Assembly: GCF_006265115.1 (NCBI RefSeq)
Contig: NZ_SMDR01000001.1
Coordinates: 1,674,001-1,738,000, forward strand
Direction: 5' to 3'
DNA: 64,000 nt
Origin: Arenimonas terrae
Lineage (GTDB): Bacteria; Pseudomonadota; Gammaproteobacteria; Xanthomonadales; Xanthomonadaceae
The position numbers and the translations under genes were made by a program. The notes below the pieces were generated by a model. That model worked only from the letters and a program-made list of their open reading frames with translations. It made no database searches and was not told where the DNA came from. This document shows positions 8,134 through 17,212 of this stretch, piece by piece. Position 1 is the stretch's first letter. Each line of letters starts with the position of its first letter.

Positions 8134-9594
8134 TCAGGTTCCGCAGAAGGTCTGCAGCACGCGCTGCGCAGGCTGCGGCGGAACCATGAAGGGCTGGGCC
8201 GGATCGCCGTCGTCGCAAGGGCGGCGCACGGCGGCCAGCAGGGCGTCGAACGGCGCCAGGTCGCCCTGCTCCGCCGCCTGCAGCGCGGCATGCACCTGGT
8301 GGTTGCGCGGGATCACCGCCGGGTTGACGGCCCGCATCGCCGCGGCGCGGTCGGCGGGTGACGGCGGATCGCTGGCGAGGCGGGTGTTCCAGCGTGCCCG
8401 CCACGCATCCATCGCCGGGGTTTTCGGCAGGGCGAGCAAGCCCTCGGGCTCGTCGCCCGCCGCCGCCACGCACAGGCCGCGGAAGGCCAGCGTGTAGTCG
8501 GCTTCGACCGCCTGCAGGGCCTCGAGGAAATCATGCGCCAACGCGAGGTCCCCGGTGTCTTCCGAAACCAGGCCGAGCTTGCGGCGCATGCCGGCGAGCC
8601 AGTGGTGTTCGAAGCGCGCGGGGAAGGCATCGATCACCGCGGTCGCGGCCGGAAGCGCATCGGCGGGTTCGTCCGCGATCAGCGGCAGCAGGCACTCGGC
8701 CAGGCGCGCGAGATTCCAGCGCAACACCGGCGCCTGATTGCCGAACGCGTAGCGGCCGTGGCGGTCGATCGAGCTGAAGGTCTTGCCGGGGTGGTATTCG
8801 TCGAGGAAGGCGCAGGGGCCGTAGTCGAGCGTCTCGCCGGACACCGCGGTGTTGTCGGTATTCATCACGCCGTGCACGAAACCCACGTGCATCCACGCGG
8901 CCACCAGCGCAGCCTGGCGTTCGGCGATGGCTTCGAGCAGCGCCAGGTGGCGATCAGCGCGGCCGGTCAGCTCCGGGTAGTGGCGCGCGATCACGTGCTC
9001 GGACAGCGCGCGCAGCGCCGCGACGTCTTCGCGCGCGGCGAAATACTGGAAGGTGCCGATGCGCACGTGGCTGGCCGCGACCCGCGTCAGCACCGCGCCC
9101 GGCAGCACGCCGTCGCGCATCACGTGTTCGCCGGTGGCGACGGCGGCCAGCGCGCGCGTTGTCGGCACGCCCATCGCATGCATGGCCTCGCTGACCAGGA
9201 ATTCGCGCAGCACAGGGCCGATCGCCGCGCGACCGTCGCCGTTGCGCGAGAACGGCGTCGGGCCCGGCCCCTTGAGCTGGACGTCGCGGCGCGCGCCGCG
9301 GCGGTCGATGACTTCGCCCAGCAGGATCGCGCGGCCGTCGCCGAGCTGGGGCACGAAGTGGCCGAACTGGTGGCCGGCGTAGGCCATCGCAATCGGGCGC
9401 GCGCCCGGCAGCGCGCCGTTGCCGGCGAGTGCGGCAACCGTGGCCGCGTCAGGCGGCGTCGCCGGCAGGCCGAGATCGGCGGCAAGGGCTGCGTTCCAGG
9501 CCAGCAGGCGCGGCGCCTTCACGGGCGTGGGCGAGACCTCGCGCCAGAAGGTGGCCGGCAGCGCGGCGTAGCGGTGTTCGAACTCGAAGGGCAC
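8134..9594 (-). CDS. selO: Protein adenylyltransferase SelO (YdiU)
   Basis: A 486-residue pseudokinase-fold enzyme that transfers AMP from ATP to protein Ser, Thr or Tyr residues (AMPylation), shown in other bacteria and mitochondria to act in redox stress. Visible family blocks are MAYAGHQFGHF with PQLGDGRA (about 70-88), GRAAIGPVLREF (about 123-134), the active-site region FVHGVMNTDNTA and DYGPCAFLDEY, and the C-terminal PPQPAQRVLQTFCGT. The conserved C-terminal redox position is cysteine, as in most bacterial forms. Length is normal. It is convergent with the ABC permease gene and divergent from the yehS-like gene. Confidence 0.95.
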   Translation of the reverse strand: MPFEFEHRYAALPATFWREVSPTPVKAPRLLAWNAALAADLGLPATPPDAATVAALAGNGALPGARPIAMAYAGHQFGHFVPQLGDGRAILLGEVIDRRGARRDVQLKGPGPTPFSRNGDGRAAIGPVLREFLVSEAMHAMGVPTTRALAAVATGEHVMRDGVLPGAVLTRVAASHVRIGTFQYFAAREDVAALRALSEHVIARHYPELTGRADRHLALLEAIAERQAALVAAWMHVGFVHGVMNTDNTAVSGETLDYGPCAFLDEYHPGKTFSSIDRHGRYAFGNQAPVLRWNLARLAECLLPLIADEPADALPAATAVIDAFPARFEHHWLAGMRRKLGLVSEDTGDLALAHDFLEALQAVEADYTLAFRGLCVAAAGDEPEGLLALPKTPAMDAWRARWNTRLASDPPSPADRAAAMRAVNPAVIPRNHQVHAALQAAEQGDLAPFDALLAAVRRPCDDGDPAQPFMVPPQPAQRVLQTFCGT

Positions 9595-9740
9595 GGGACT
9601 GGGCCGGAAGCGGCGCGTGCAGCGCCGAGGCCCTGAAGATGGGGCCGCGCGGCGCCGGAATCAACGCTGGCGGCGCCGACGCGGGAACCCGCGTAAAGTG
9701 CGCGCTCTGGCCCGCACGCGGCGGGTCACCGGAAACCGCC

Positions 9741-10211
9741 ATGATCAACAACGACGTACTGCGCAGCATCCGCTACATGCTCGACCTGGGCGAACCGAAG
9801 ATCATCGAGATCGCGAAGCTGGCGGACGAGACCCTGACGCTGGAGCGGGCCGAACTGCAGTCCTACCTGAAGAAGGACGGCGACGAGGGTTACGCCGAAT
9901 GCCCCGACCGCGTGCTGGCGCATTTCCTCGACGGCCTGGTGGTGCATTTCCGCGGCCGCGACCCGGCCCTGCCGCTGCGCCCGGTCGAGAAGCGCATCAC
10001 CAACAACCTGGTGCTCAAGAAGCTGCGCGTCGCCTTCGAGCTCAAGGACCTGGACATGGCGCAGTGTTTCAAGGACGCCGGCTTCCCGGTGACCAAGCCC
10101 GAGCTGTCGGCGCTGTTCCGCCAGCCCGGGCACAAGAACTACCGCGCCTGCGGCGACCAGATGCTGCGCAACTTCCTCAAGGGCCTGACCCTGCGGCTGC
10201 GCGGCGGCTGA
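9741..10211 (+). CDS. yehS: DUF1456 family protein (YehS-like)
   Basis: A 156-residue soluble protein with two copies of the DUF1456 unit: NNDVLRSIRYMLDL...ELQSYLKKDG near the start and NNLVLKKLRVAFELKD...ELSALFRQPGHKNYR in the second half, each ending in a helix with FL[DK]GL. This is the layout of E. coli YehS, whose function is not known. ATG 9741 is the only start that keeps the first repeat whole. It lies alone between divergent selO and the convergent FG-GAP gene. Confidence 0.9.
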   Translation: MINNDVLRSIRYMLDLGEPKIIEIAKLADETLTLERAELQSYLKKDGDEGYAECPDRVLAHFLDGLVVHFRGRDPALPLRPVEKRITNNLVLKKLRVAFELKDLDMAQCFKDAGFPVTKPELSALFRQPGHKNYRACGDQMLRNFLKGLTLRLRGG

Positions 10212-10222
10212 GCCCGGCGGCG

Positions 10223-10246
10223 GTCCCGGGGCCTGCGCCCCGGGAC
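10223..10246. terminator. Hairpin between convergent genes
   Basis: A perfect 10-bp GC stem (gtcccggggc at 10223-10232 with gccccgggac at 10237-10246) with loop ctgc lies between the yehS-like stop and the FG-GAP stop. No T-run on either side, so it is a probable but not classical bidirectional terminator. Confidence 0.55.
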
Positions 10247-10247
10247 A

Positions 10248-13200
10248 TCACTGGCAGCCCTTGCGGGCCGACAGCAGGTAGACCGAACCGGAGCTGCGGA
10301 ACGAGGCAAACACCGGCGGCGCGAACGGCACGCCGATGTCGAGCACGCGAATCCCGGGCAGTCCGTCGATGTGCGAGTCGCTGTTGAAGATGCGGGTCAT
10401 CGACGACACCACCCGCGACTGCACCGGCACCAGGTCGCAGGTCGGGCAGAAGCCGCTCAGCTGCTGCATCGTCACGTCGGTCACCGCCGGATCGTAGTCC
10501 TTCTGGCCGATCACCCAGCGCGGGAAGCCGGTGCCGTCGTAGATGTAGGCCGCGTAGACCTCGGTATTGGGCAGCACCTGGGCGCTGAAGCCGTAACCCG
10601 TGTCGCTCGGCGTGAACCAATGGCCGCTGGTGTCGAGCTCCCTGCCCATGTACGACGGGCAGGCGTCGTCACCCAGGCGCGTCAGCTGTTCGGAACCCGC
10701 ATCGCCGTCCAGGTTGTAGCTGAAGCTGAGCTTGGGCGAGGCCCCGGCATCGCCTTCGTGCACGCTGAAGGTGGCGCTGCCGACCCGCACGGCGTGGGTG
10801 AGGCTGGTGCCGACCCGCGTCACCCGCAGAAGGTCCACGCTCCACTGCGCCTGGTCCGCCGCGGGCGCCGCCCACTGCGTGTAGTACCAGGTCGGCGTGC
10901 CGTCCTGCAGATAGGTGTACCAGACCATCAGCCACTGGTCGCCGGCGAAGTCGAGGAACAGGCCGTGGCCGGGCCGCTCCGGATTGAAGTAGTGGCCGGG
11001 ACGGAAGGCCGGCCGCGCGCCCTGGCGCACGACGTCGGCCGCCAGCGTGATGCGCGCGGGCGTGCTGCCGCGGTTCACCGGCGTGAGGTACCAGCGGCCC
11101 GGCCGCAGCGTCGCGCCGGAAACCACCAGCGTCTGCTCGGCGCCGGGATCCAGGCCCGAGGCCAGCGCTTCGCTGCGCGGCGGCGCCGGACCGATGACGG
11201 GAGACGACGGATCCGGCACGTGCGAGGCAAACAGGCTGACCTCGCCCTGCCCCTGCTGGCTGAACACCACCGACTGCGCGTTGACCGGCACGTCGAAGAC
11301 GATGCGGTCCTGCGCCGCCCCCGGCGCGAGGTGCACTTCGCGCGACTCGCCCTGCGCGAGCACGTGCGGGGCGTTGATGGCGCCGGTGCGGTGCAGGCGC
11401 AGCGGCTCGTGGTAGATCACCTGCTCGTCGGCATTGGTCACCAGCAGGTAGCCGAGCCGCCGCTGGCCGGGCAGCAGCGACGGAATGTCCCAGCCGACCC
11501 GCATCAGGAAATCGTCGCCGTCGAGACGGGCGCGCCCGGTGGCGACCAGCTCCTGGTTGCGCCCGATCATGCGCACCGCGCCGGCTTCGAGGCGAAGCGC
11601 GTCACGGCGTGCACTGCCGGTGCTCAGGTTGCGGGCCAGCGCCCAGAACGTCGACGCCGGCGCGCCCGCTTCGCGACGCAGCAGGATCTCGCAGACCTGC
11701 GCCGCGGCCGCCGCGGTGCGCGTGCACTGCGCGGACGCCGCCGACGGCGCGTTGCCCTGGCCCACATGCAGCGCGACATGGCTGGCCGTCGCCGACTCCA
11801 CCAGGGCCAGCACCCGCACCTCGATCGCGGTCGCGCCCGGATTGGCCGGCACGGGGAAAGTCAGCCACGCGGTGTCGGTCGCCAGCGCGTCGAAGGGCGC
11901 GGCGGGCGTGGGATCGGAAGCGAGCGTCGCCGCCCGTTCGGCCGGCGTGACCAGATCGGTGCCGCGGTACTTGGCCGCGTGGGTGGAGATGTAGCTGAAC
12001 AGGCGGTCGGTGTAGCCCTTTTCGGCATCGATCTCCACGGCCTCGGGAACACCGGTCCGGACCACGTCGTCATCCAGGATCGTGCCGGTGGATCCGGGCG
12101 AGAAAACAGGGATGTCGCCGGCGTTCGACAGCACCACCTCGAACGACTCGCTGACTTCCTTCACCTGGTCCGCGACGATCTCGACCTCGAACCACGCCAG
12201 CGTCTGGCCGGCCGGGATGACCATCCCCGTCACGCTACGCGCGATGTAATCGACGCCGGGGACCGCCGCTCCGAGCTGACTCTGGGTGGCGATGTCGAAC
12301 CGGACATCGACGTTCGCCGGCAGGCCCAGGTCCACCGGGAAGCGCATGACCGTGACGCCGGAGCTTCCCTCGAACACGGTCGCGGAACCCAGCGTCAGCG
12401 CGGGCATCGGCGCCACGCCTTCGCGCCGGATGATGCCGGCGCCCTCGTAACTTGCGTTGGCCGCGCCGGAGATGTTGGTCATCCGCACATAGAAGATCTC
12501 GTTTCCTTCGTCATCGGTGCCGGAATCGGAAAGGATCGGGATCTCGACCTCCAGCTTGCTCTCGCCCTCCGGGATGTGCAGGCCCGTGCGGACGGTCGCC
12601 TGGTAGTCCTCGCCCGCGATGGCGGTCGAATCGCCGGTGGCCAGGTCGAAGGTGATGCCGCCCGGCAGCGCGGGATACTGCGACGTCACCACGAAACGCA
12701 GCGGCGCCGTTCCGGTCACCGGCTCGCGCACGCTGCCGTCGCCGCTGATCCGCGGTTGCTCCAGGACGTGCACTTCCGGCGACAGCTCGGACAGCGGTCC
12801 CGGGCCCGCCGCATTGAAGGCCTGCACCCGGAAACGGTAGCGGCCGGGGTTCGGCAGCCCTTCCATCCTGCGGCTCAGCGCCAGCGGAGTCTGGAACGCC
12901 GACCGGTCGAGCCCGGCCGGGGCCGGCTCGGTTCGAACGACGTAGCGGGTGATGGGACTGCCGCCGTCGTCGGCCGGCGGCTGGAAATCGACCACCGCGC
13001 TGACGGTGTCGGGCAAGTGCGCCGCCGTGACCAGGCGCGGCGCACCCGGCGGACGGACATCGGTCCGATACGGCGTCTTCTTCAGGTGCAGCGCGGAGAA
13101 CGAGCCGAAGACCGACGCGACCGCCACGTCCATGACGCCGTCGCCGCTGAAGTCGCCGTGGGCGATGCTGTCGCGGAAATACCGGATGGGGGCAAACGGA

Positions 13201-14312
13201 CGGTAGGACGCGTACGGCACCGTGGCGGTCGTCTCCAGCTGCAGGCGGCCGTCGCGCTGGCGCATGACCACCACGGTGGGTTTCGGCGAGGACCTCGGCT
13301 CGTTGAGCATGACCAGTTCGTTGAGGCCGTCTCCGTCCACGTCGATCAGGTCGTAGCCCTTCGCACCTTCTAGAAGACGGAGCTGGATCGGTTCGGCAGC
13401 GAGCTTGCCGTCGCTTCCCTGCAGGTAGATGTAGCCCTGCTCGGATCCATCGGAATCCGGCGACTTCCGGGGCACGCCAAGCACGAGCACATCGTCGCGC
13501 CCATCGCCGTTCGTGTCACCGACAATGATCGACGATGCGAACCCCCGGGGAATGCCGTCGAGATTGTCGCCGCGAAACCCGCCCGTGCCGTCGCCCAGGC
13601 GGATCGACGGGATGCCCAGGCCTTCCCAGTAGTCGGGAAAGGCCAGGCTGACCAGGTCCAGATGCCCGTCGCCGTTGATGTCGCCGAGCTCGAGCCGGTG
13701 ATGGTTGGGTTGGCCGACGGGGATCAGGCGCGTACGGACCAGGGCGCCGGTGCCATCGCCATAGCGGATCACGAGCTCGCCGGGCTCGATGTCCGTTTCC
13801 ACTTCGGTGCGCCAGGTCTCGTGGGTGACGACATCCTGGTGTCCATCGCCGTCGAGGTCGGCGAGGGCGGGCGCTCCGGTGATGAACCGCTCGTCGGGGG
13901 CCAGCAGACGGACGCTGGGCTGGCGCTGGGCGTTGGACGAAATCGAAAGCAGGCCCTTGTGGCTGCCCATGATCACTTCCGGGCGGCCGTCGCCGTTCAG
14001 GTCACCGACGGAGGTGCTGTCCGTTGGAACTCCGGGCAGTTCAATCTTGGCCCGTTGCGGCGCCTGCCCGGGACGGCTGAAAAGGAAATAGCCGTGGTTG
14101 ACGGCGTAGTAGAAGGCGTCGTCCAGGCCGTCGCCATCGAAGTCTCCCGCTTCGGCCTCCGCGATCCGTCCCTCGCCCAACTCCACGTCATCCGGGTCAT
14201 CGTGCCAGGCGTATTCATAGTTGAGCGTTGCTGCCACCGCCGGTGCGCCTGCGAACGTGGCGAGAAGAACCGCTGCCCCAAGAGAGCAGGCACGACGACG
14301 CAATGCAGGCAT
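10248..14312 (-). CDS. Large exported FG-GAP / fibronectin III / Calx-beta protein
   Basis: A 1354-residue secreted protein of unknown ligand. A signal peptide (LGAAVLLATFAGAPAVAA) covers about residues 1-29. From about 55 to 400 run seven FG-GAP/VCBS repeats, each with a calcium loop such as DFDGDGLDD, DLNGDGRPE, DLDGDGHQD, DINGDGHLD, DTNGDGRDD, DVDGDGLNE and DFSGDGVMD, expected to form a beta-propeller. A fibronectin type III domain follows (about 430-520), then two Calx-beta domains (about 530-755). The last 260 residues hold two copies of a module with GHYFNPERPGHGLFL and GHWFTPSDTGYGF, common in exported Xanthomonadaceae proteins. I use ATG 14312 because GGAG is 8 bases upstream and the signal peptide begins there. 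Monocistronic. Confidence 0.85.
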   Translation of the reverse strand: MPALRRRACSLGAAVLLATFAGAPAVAATLNYEYAWHDDPDDVELGEGRIAEAEAGDFDGDGLDDAFYYAVNHGYFLFSRPGQAPQRAKIELPGVPTDSTSVGDLNGDGRPEVIMGSHKGLLSISSNAQRQPSVRLLAPDERFITGAPALADLDGDGHQDVVTHETWRTEVETDIEPGELVIRYGDGTGALVRTRLIPVGQPNHHRLELGDINGDGHLDLVSLAFPDYWEGLGIPSIRLGDGTGGFRGDNLDGIPRGFASSIIVGDTNGDGRDDVLVLGVPRKSPDSDGSEQGYIYLQGSDGKLAAEPIQLRLLEGAKGYDLIDVDGDGLNELVMLNEPRSSPKPTVVVMRQRDGRLQLETTATVPYASYRPFAPIRYFRDSIAHGDFSGDGVMDVAVASVFGSFSALHLKKTPYRTDVRPPGAPRLVTAAHLPDTVSAVVDFQPPADDGGSPITRYVVRTEPAPAGLDRSAFQTPLALSRRMEGLPNPGRYRFRVQAFNAAGPGPLSELSPEVHVLEQPRISGDGSVREPVTGTAPLRFVVTSQYPALPGGITFDLATGDSTAIAGEDYQATVRTGLHIPEGESKLEVEIPILSDSGTDDEGNEIFYVRMTNISGAANASYEGAGIIRREGVAPMPALTLGSATVFEGSSGVTVMRFPVDLGLPANVDVRFDIATQSQLGAAVPGVDYIARSVTGMVIPAGQTLAWFEVEIVADQVKEVSESFEVVLSNAGDIPVFSPGSTGTILDDDVVRTGVPEAVEIDAEKGYTDRLFSYISTHAAKYRGTDLVTPAERAATLASDPTPAAPFDALATDTAWLTFPVPANPGATAIEVRVLALVESATASHVALHVGQGNAPSAASAQCTRTAAAAAQVCEILLRREAGAPASTFWALARNLSTGSARRDALRLEAGAVRMIGRNQELVATGRARLDGDDFLMRVGWDIPSLLPGQRRLGYLLVTNADEQVIYHEPLRLHRTGAINAPHVLAQGESREVHLAPGAAQDRIVFDVPVNAQSVVFSQQGQGEVSLFASHVPDPSSPVIGPAPPRSEALASGLDPGAEQTLVVSGATLRPGRWYLTPVNRGSTPARITLAADVVRQGARPAFRPGHYFNPERPGHGLFLDFAGDQWLMVWYTYLQDGTPTWYYTQWAAPAADQAQWSVDLLRVTRVGTSLTHAVRVGSATFSVHEGDAGASPKLSFSYNLDGDAGSEQLTRLGDDACPSYMGRELDTSGHWFTPSDTGYGFSAQVLPNTEVYAAYIYDGTGFPRWVIGQKDYDPAVTDVTMQQLSGFCPTCDLVPVQSRVVSSMTRIFNSDSHIDGLPGIRVLDIGVPFAPPVFASFRSSGSVYLLSARKGCQ

Positions 14313-14406
14313 GGAAGCGGCTCCACAGGTGGACGCCGCCAGTCTAGAGGAAGCGCCACGCGGCGGCACTTGGTGCCAGCCGTGTCCGGTCCCGCCTCTC
14401 CGCCGC

Positions 14407-14928
14407 CTAGCGCGCCGCCTCCAGCGCCTGCAGCGCCCGTCCGTGCGCCACCACCTCGGTGATCTCGTGGGCGATGCCGGCGCGGTCGATCTCGGGTTCG
14501 GCGAGCATGCGCAGCGCGGTGAGCGGGTGCACCAGCAGGTCCTTCATCTGGTAACACAGGCCGTGGTCGCCGGCGGAGGCGATCTTCGGCAGCGCGGCGT
14601 CGTGGTGGTAGTCGCGCTCGATCCGCGCCAGGCTCAGCGTCGGCCAGGTTTCGCGCAGCGGCAGCGCGGCGGCGAGGTAGTCGCGGCAGACCGGATGCCG
14701 CGCCGAGAAGGCGGGCACGAGTTCGGCCGCGCGTTCGGCCAGGGCGGTCAGCGCCGGCTGCTGGGCGGCGGGCGCAGCGCCCTGCTCGAACGCCGTGACG
14801 ATGGCCTGCGCCTGCGTGACGTAGGCCTCGAAGCCGGCGGGCAGCGCGGCCTCGTCGGCGGCCTGCAGCGGGGCGCAGGCCACCAGGGCCAGCGCGGCGA
14901 AACGTCGGGAACGGATCTTTTTGGACAT
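14407..14928 (-). CDS. Small exported protein, last gene of the iron operon
   Basis: A 173-residue protein with a signal peptide (KIRSRRFAALALVACAPLQA, cleavage near residue 23). The mature part is mostly helical and has two cysteines (in HPVCRDYL and HGLCYQMKD) that could pair in the periplasm, and several conserved-looking His/Asp residues (YHHDAALPK, LLVHPL, AHEITEVVAHG). I do not recognise the family. It begins 38 bases after the DUF3325 stop with GGAG upstream, so it is probably the fifth gene of the siderophore operon. Confidence 0.65.
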   Translation of the reverse strand: MSKKIRSRRFAALALVACAPLQAADEAALPAGFEAYVTQAQAIVTAFEQGAAPAAQQPALTALAERAAELVPAFSARHPVCRDYLAAALPLRETWPTLSLARIERDYHHDAALPKIASAGDHGLCYQMKDLLVHPLTALRMLAEPEIDRAGIAHEITEVVAHGRALQALEAAR

Positions 14929-14966
14929 GGGGCACTCCGGAAGGACGACGGGAAACGTGACGGGGT

Positions 14967-15290
14967 TCACACGCTCGGCGCCAGCCACGACAGCGCCAGG
15001 ATCACGAGGGACAGCACGACCGCCGCGCGCAGACGCCGCCGCGGCCAGCGCGCCAGCACCAGCACCCAGGCGATCGCGCACAGCATCAGCATCGCGGCCC
15101 AGTAGACGAGGCCGAATTCCCAGCCCCAGCCTGCGACGAACACCGCGGGACTGAGCGCGAGCTGCAGCCCGCCGGCGAGACGCCGCGCGCGCAGTCGCTG
15201 CGGCGGCACGGCGATGCCGGCATGCCGCGGCAGGCCCAGGCTCAGATTGACCCAGGCCCAGAGGATCAGGCCGCTTCCGAGCGCGAACAT
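14967..15290 (-). CDS. DUF3325 family membrane protein
   Basis: A 107-residue inner-membrane protein with three hydrophobic segments (at the start, around 45-70 and at the C-terminus) separated by Arg-rich loops (RLRARRLAGG, RWPRRRLR). DUF3325 proteins are known mainly as neighbours of PepSY proteins in iron-siderophore loci; function unproven. ATG 15290 lies 2 bases after the PepSY gene's stop and its AGGAG lies inside that gene's last codons, so translation is coupled. Confidence 0.8.
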   Translation of the reverse strand: MFALGSGLILWAWVNLSLGLPRHAGIAVPPQRLRARRLAGGLQLALSPAVFVAGWGWEFGLVYWAAMLMLCAIAWVLVLARWPRRRLRAAVVLSLVILALSWLAPSV

Positions 15291-15292
15291 GC

Positions 15293-16822
15293 TCAGGCCT
15301 CCTGCGCTTGCGCGTCGAGGACGGCGGCCTTTGCGCCGGCCGGCTGTCGCCACGCCAGCCAGGCGAAGGCGGCGGCGAAGGCGAACGCTGCAATGTCCAC
15401 CGCGGCCAGCGCCCATTCGCCGCGCGGCAGGGTTTCCAGCAGGTGGCTGCGCGGTGTCGTGGCCAGGTTCACCAGCGGCAGGGCCAGGAGCGCGACCGCC
15501 GTGGCGGCGAACAGGTCTCGCCAGCCGCGGCCGGCCCGCGTGCGCCAGGCGCCCCAGGCGGCCGCGATGATCCAGGCCGCGCAGAACACGAGCACTTCCG
15601 CGCCGGGGCGATCGTCCAGACCCATCGGCAGCAGCCGGTTCGCCAGCAGCATCGCCACGCAGGCCAGCGGCAGCCCGGCGACCACGCCGACGTTCAGCCC
15701 CAGCACCAGCCCATAACCCGACAGCGCACCGGCCTCGGCGATGCGGCGGGCGCGCTTGGCCACCCACACCTGCATGCCGCTGGCGATCATCACGCAGCCG
15801 GCCAGGCCGAGCAGGAAGTAGAGGCCGCGCACCAGGCTGCCGCCGAACTGCGCCATGTGCAGGCCGCCCAGGAAGCTGTAGGTCGTGTAGCCCGCACCCG
15901 GCGGCCGCGTGTGGTGCAGGAAGCGGCCATCGACGGCGTCGTAGAACACCTGCTCGAAGTTCCAGGCCACGCGCCGGCCATGGTCGCCGCCGAAGGAGAT
16001 CGTGGCGCTGGCGTCGTCGGGATGGTGCACGCTGGCCCAGGTCACCGGCTGGCCCAGGCGCTGGCGCGCGTCGGCTACCAGGGCGTCGAGCGAATGCAGG
16101 CGCGCCAGGGGCTGGCCGACTTCCGGCCGCTCGAAGCTGTCGCTGGCCTCTTCGTAGAACTTGAACACGTCGCCGCCGTACGCGGCGTTGATGCCGGCGA
16201 ACATGTAGTTGGCGACGAAGATCGCCACGCCGGTGTAGGCCATCAGCAGATGGAAGGGCAGGCCCAGCACGCCGGTCAGGTTGTGGCCGTCGAGCCAGGC
16301 ACGCTGGCCGCCGGCGCCGGGGCGGAAGGTGAAGAAGTCCTTGAAGATGCGCCGGTGGATGATCACGCCGGCAACCAGGGCCACCAGCATCATCATGCCG
16401 GCCAGGCCGACCACGTACATGCCGGCGGTGCCGGCGTGCAGGTCGTAGTGCAGGGTGAAGAAGAAGTCGCCGCCGGCGGTGTCGGTCACGGGCTGGCCGG
16501 ACTGCGGGTCCAGCACCTCCTGCACGTGGCTGCCGTCGTCGAAGTAGACATACGACGCCATCGCCCGCTCGCGCTCGCTGCCCGCGAGCACGTACCAGGC
16601 GTGCGCGTCCGGATGCGCGGCGCGCGAGCGGGCGATGGCGGCGTCGAAACGCGGCTGCTGCGGCAGCGACGTGTCGTGCAGCCAGGGCCGCATCCAGTCG
16701 TCGAGCTCCTGGTCGAAACAGGCGAGCGTGCCGCCGACAAAGATCACGAACAGCAGCCAGCCAACCACCAGGCCGGCCCAGGTGTGCAGCCAGGCCATGG
16801 ACTGCAGGAAGGTGTTCTTCAT
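15293..16822 (-). CDS. PepSY-associated membrane protein, probable ferric-siderophore reductase
   Basis: A 509-residue inner-membrane protein. Helix 1 (about 10-35, WLHTWAGLVVGWLLFVIFVGG) leads to a periplasmic PepSY-type region, then paired helices around 150-175 (HYDLHAGTAGMYVVGLAGMM, then HRRIFKDFFTFRPG), 205-235, and four more at the C-terminus. The conserved HxxxG histidines in the helices could bind haem. Relatives such as FoxB and FpvG of Pseudomonas reduce ferric siderophores in the periplasm so iron is released; this role is inferred from family and operon context. Start 16822 overlaps the DUF3649 stop by 4 bases. Confidence 0.85.
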   Translation of the reverse strand: MKNTFLQSMAWLHTWAGLVVGWLLFVIFVGGTLACFDQELDDWMRPWLHDTSLPQQPRFDAAIARSRAAHPDAHAWYVLAGSERERAMASYVYFDDGSHVQEVLDPQSGQPVTDTAGGDFFFTLHYDLHAGTAGMYVVGLAGMMMLVALVAGVIIHRRIFKDFFTFRPGAGGQRAWLDGHNLTGVLGLPFHLLMAYTGVAIFVANYMFAGINAAYGGDVFKFYEEASDSFERPEVGQPLARLHSLDALVADARQRLGQPVTWASVHHPDDASATISFGGDHGRRVAWNFEQVFYDAVDGRFLHHTRPPGAGYTTYSFLGGLHMAQFGGSLVRGLYFLLGLAGCVMIASGMQVWVAKRARRIAEAGALSGYGLVLGLNVGVVAGLPLACVAMLLANRLLPMGLDDRPGAEVLVFCAAWIIAAAWGAWRTRAGRGWRDLFAATAVALLALPLVNLATTPRSHLLETLPRGEWALAAVDIAAFAFAAAFAWLAWRQPAGAKAAVLDAQAQEA

Positions 16823-17154
16823 GGCCGCGCCGCCTGTTCCGGGAACGCCAGGGCGAGACCCAGCAGCGCCGCGCCGACCAGCACCGGCCAGCCCCAGGCG
16901 CGCCAGGCCGAGCGCGCGCCGAACGCGTGGATCGCCGCCGCGCACCACACCGCGAACGACAGCAGGCTGGCGAACACCACGCGGTCGACCTTGCCCATCG
17001 GCAGCACCAGGGTGAGGAAGGCGGTGGCGCCGTGGGCGAGGAAATAGCCGCCGAACAGCGCGGCGCCGATGCGCGACGCCGCCTGGACGCGCGTGCGCCA
17101 GGCGGGCGTGCGGGCCCGGGTCGATTGCGTGGCGGTGGAAGGCATCGGGGTCAT
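16819..17154 (-). CDS. DUF3649 family membrane protein
   Basis: A 111-residue protein with three membrane helices after a basic N-terminus; the first (RIGAALFGGYFLAHGATAFL) matches the DUF3649 pattern. These proteins accompany PepSY reductases and TonB receptors in siderophore loci and may form a membrane complex with the PepSY and DUF3325 proteins; no reaction is known. It begins 58 bases after the receptor gene stop and overlaps the PepSY start by ATGA. Confidence 0.8.
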   Translation of the reverse strand: MTPMPSTATQSTRARTPAWRTRVQAASRIGAALFGGYFLAHGATAFLTLVLPMGKVDRVVFASLLSFAVWCAAAIHAFGARSAWRAWGWPVLVGAALLGLALAFPEQAARP

Positions 17155-17212
17155 GCTTGCTCCGGCGGGGTCGGTGGAGGCGGCAGGCGCCGCCTCCTTG
17201 CCTGGCAGGACG

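Noticed and set aside
10371-13373. 1000-aa plus-strand frame antisense to the FG-GAP gene
   Set aside because: Typical antisense open frame of a GC-rich gene; Arg/His-rich with no domain, while the minus strand has clear calcium-loop repeats.
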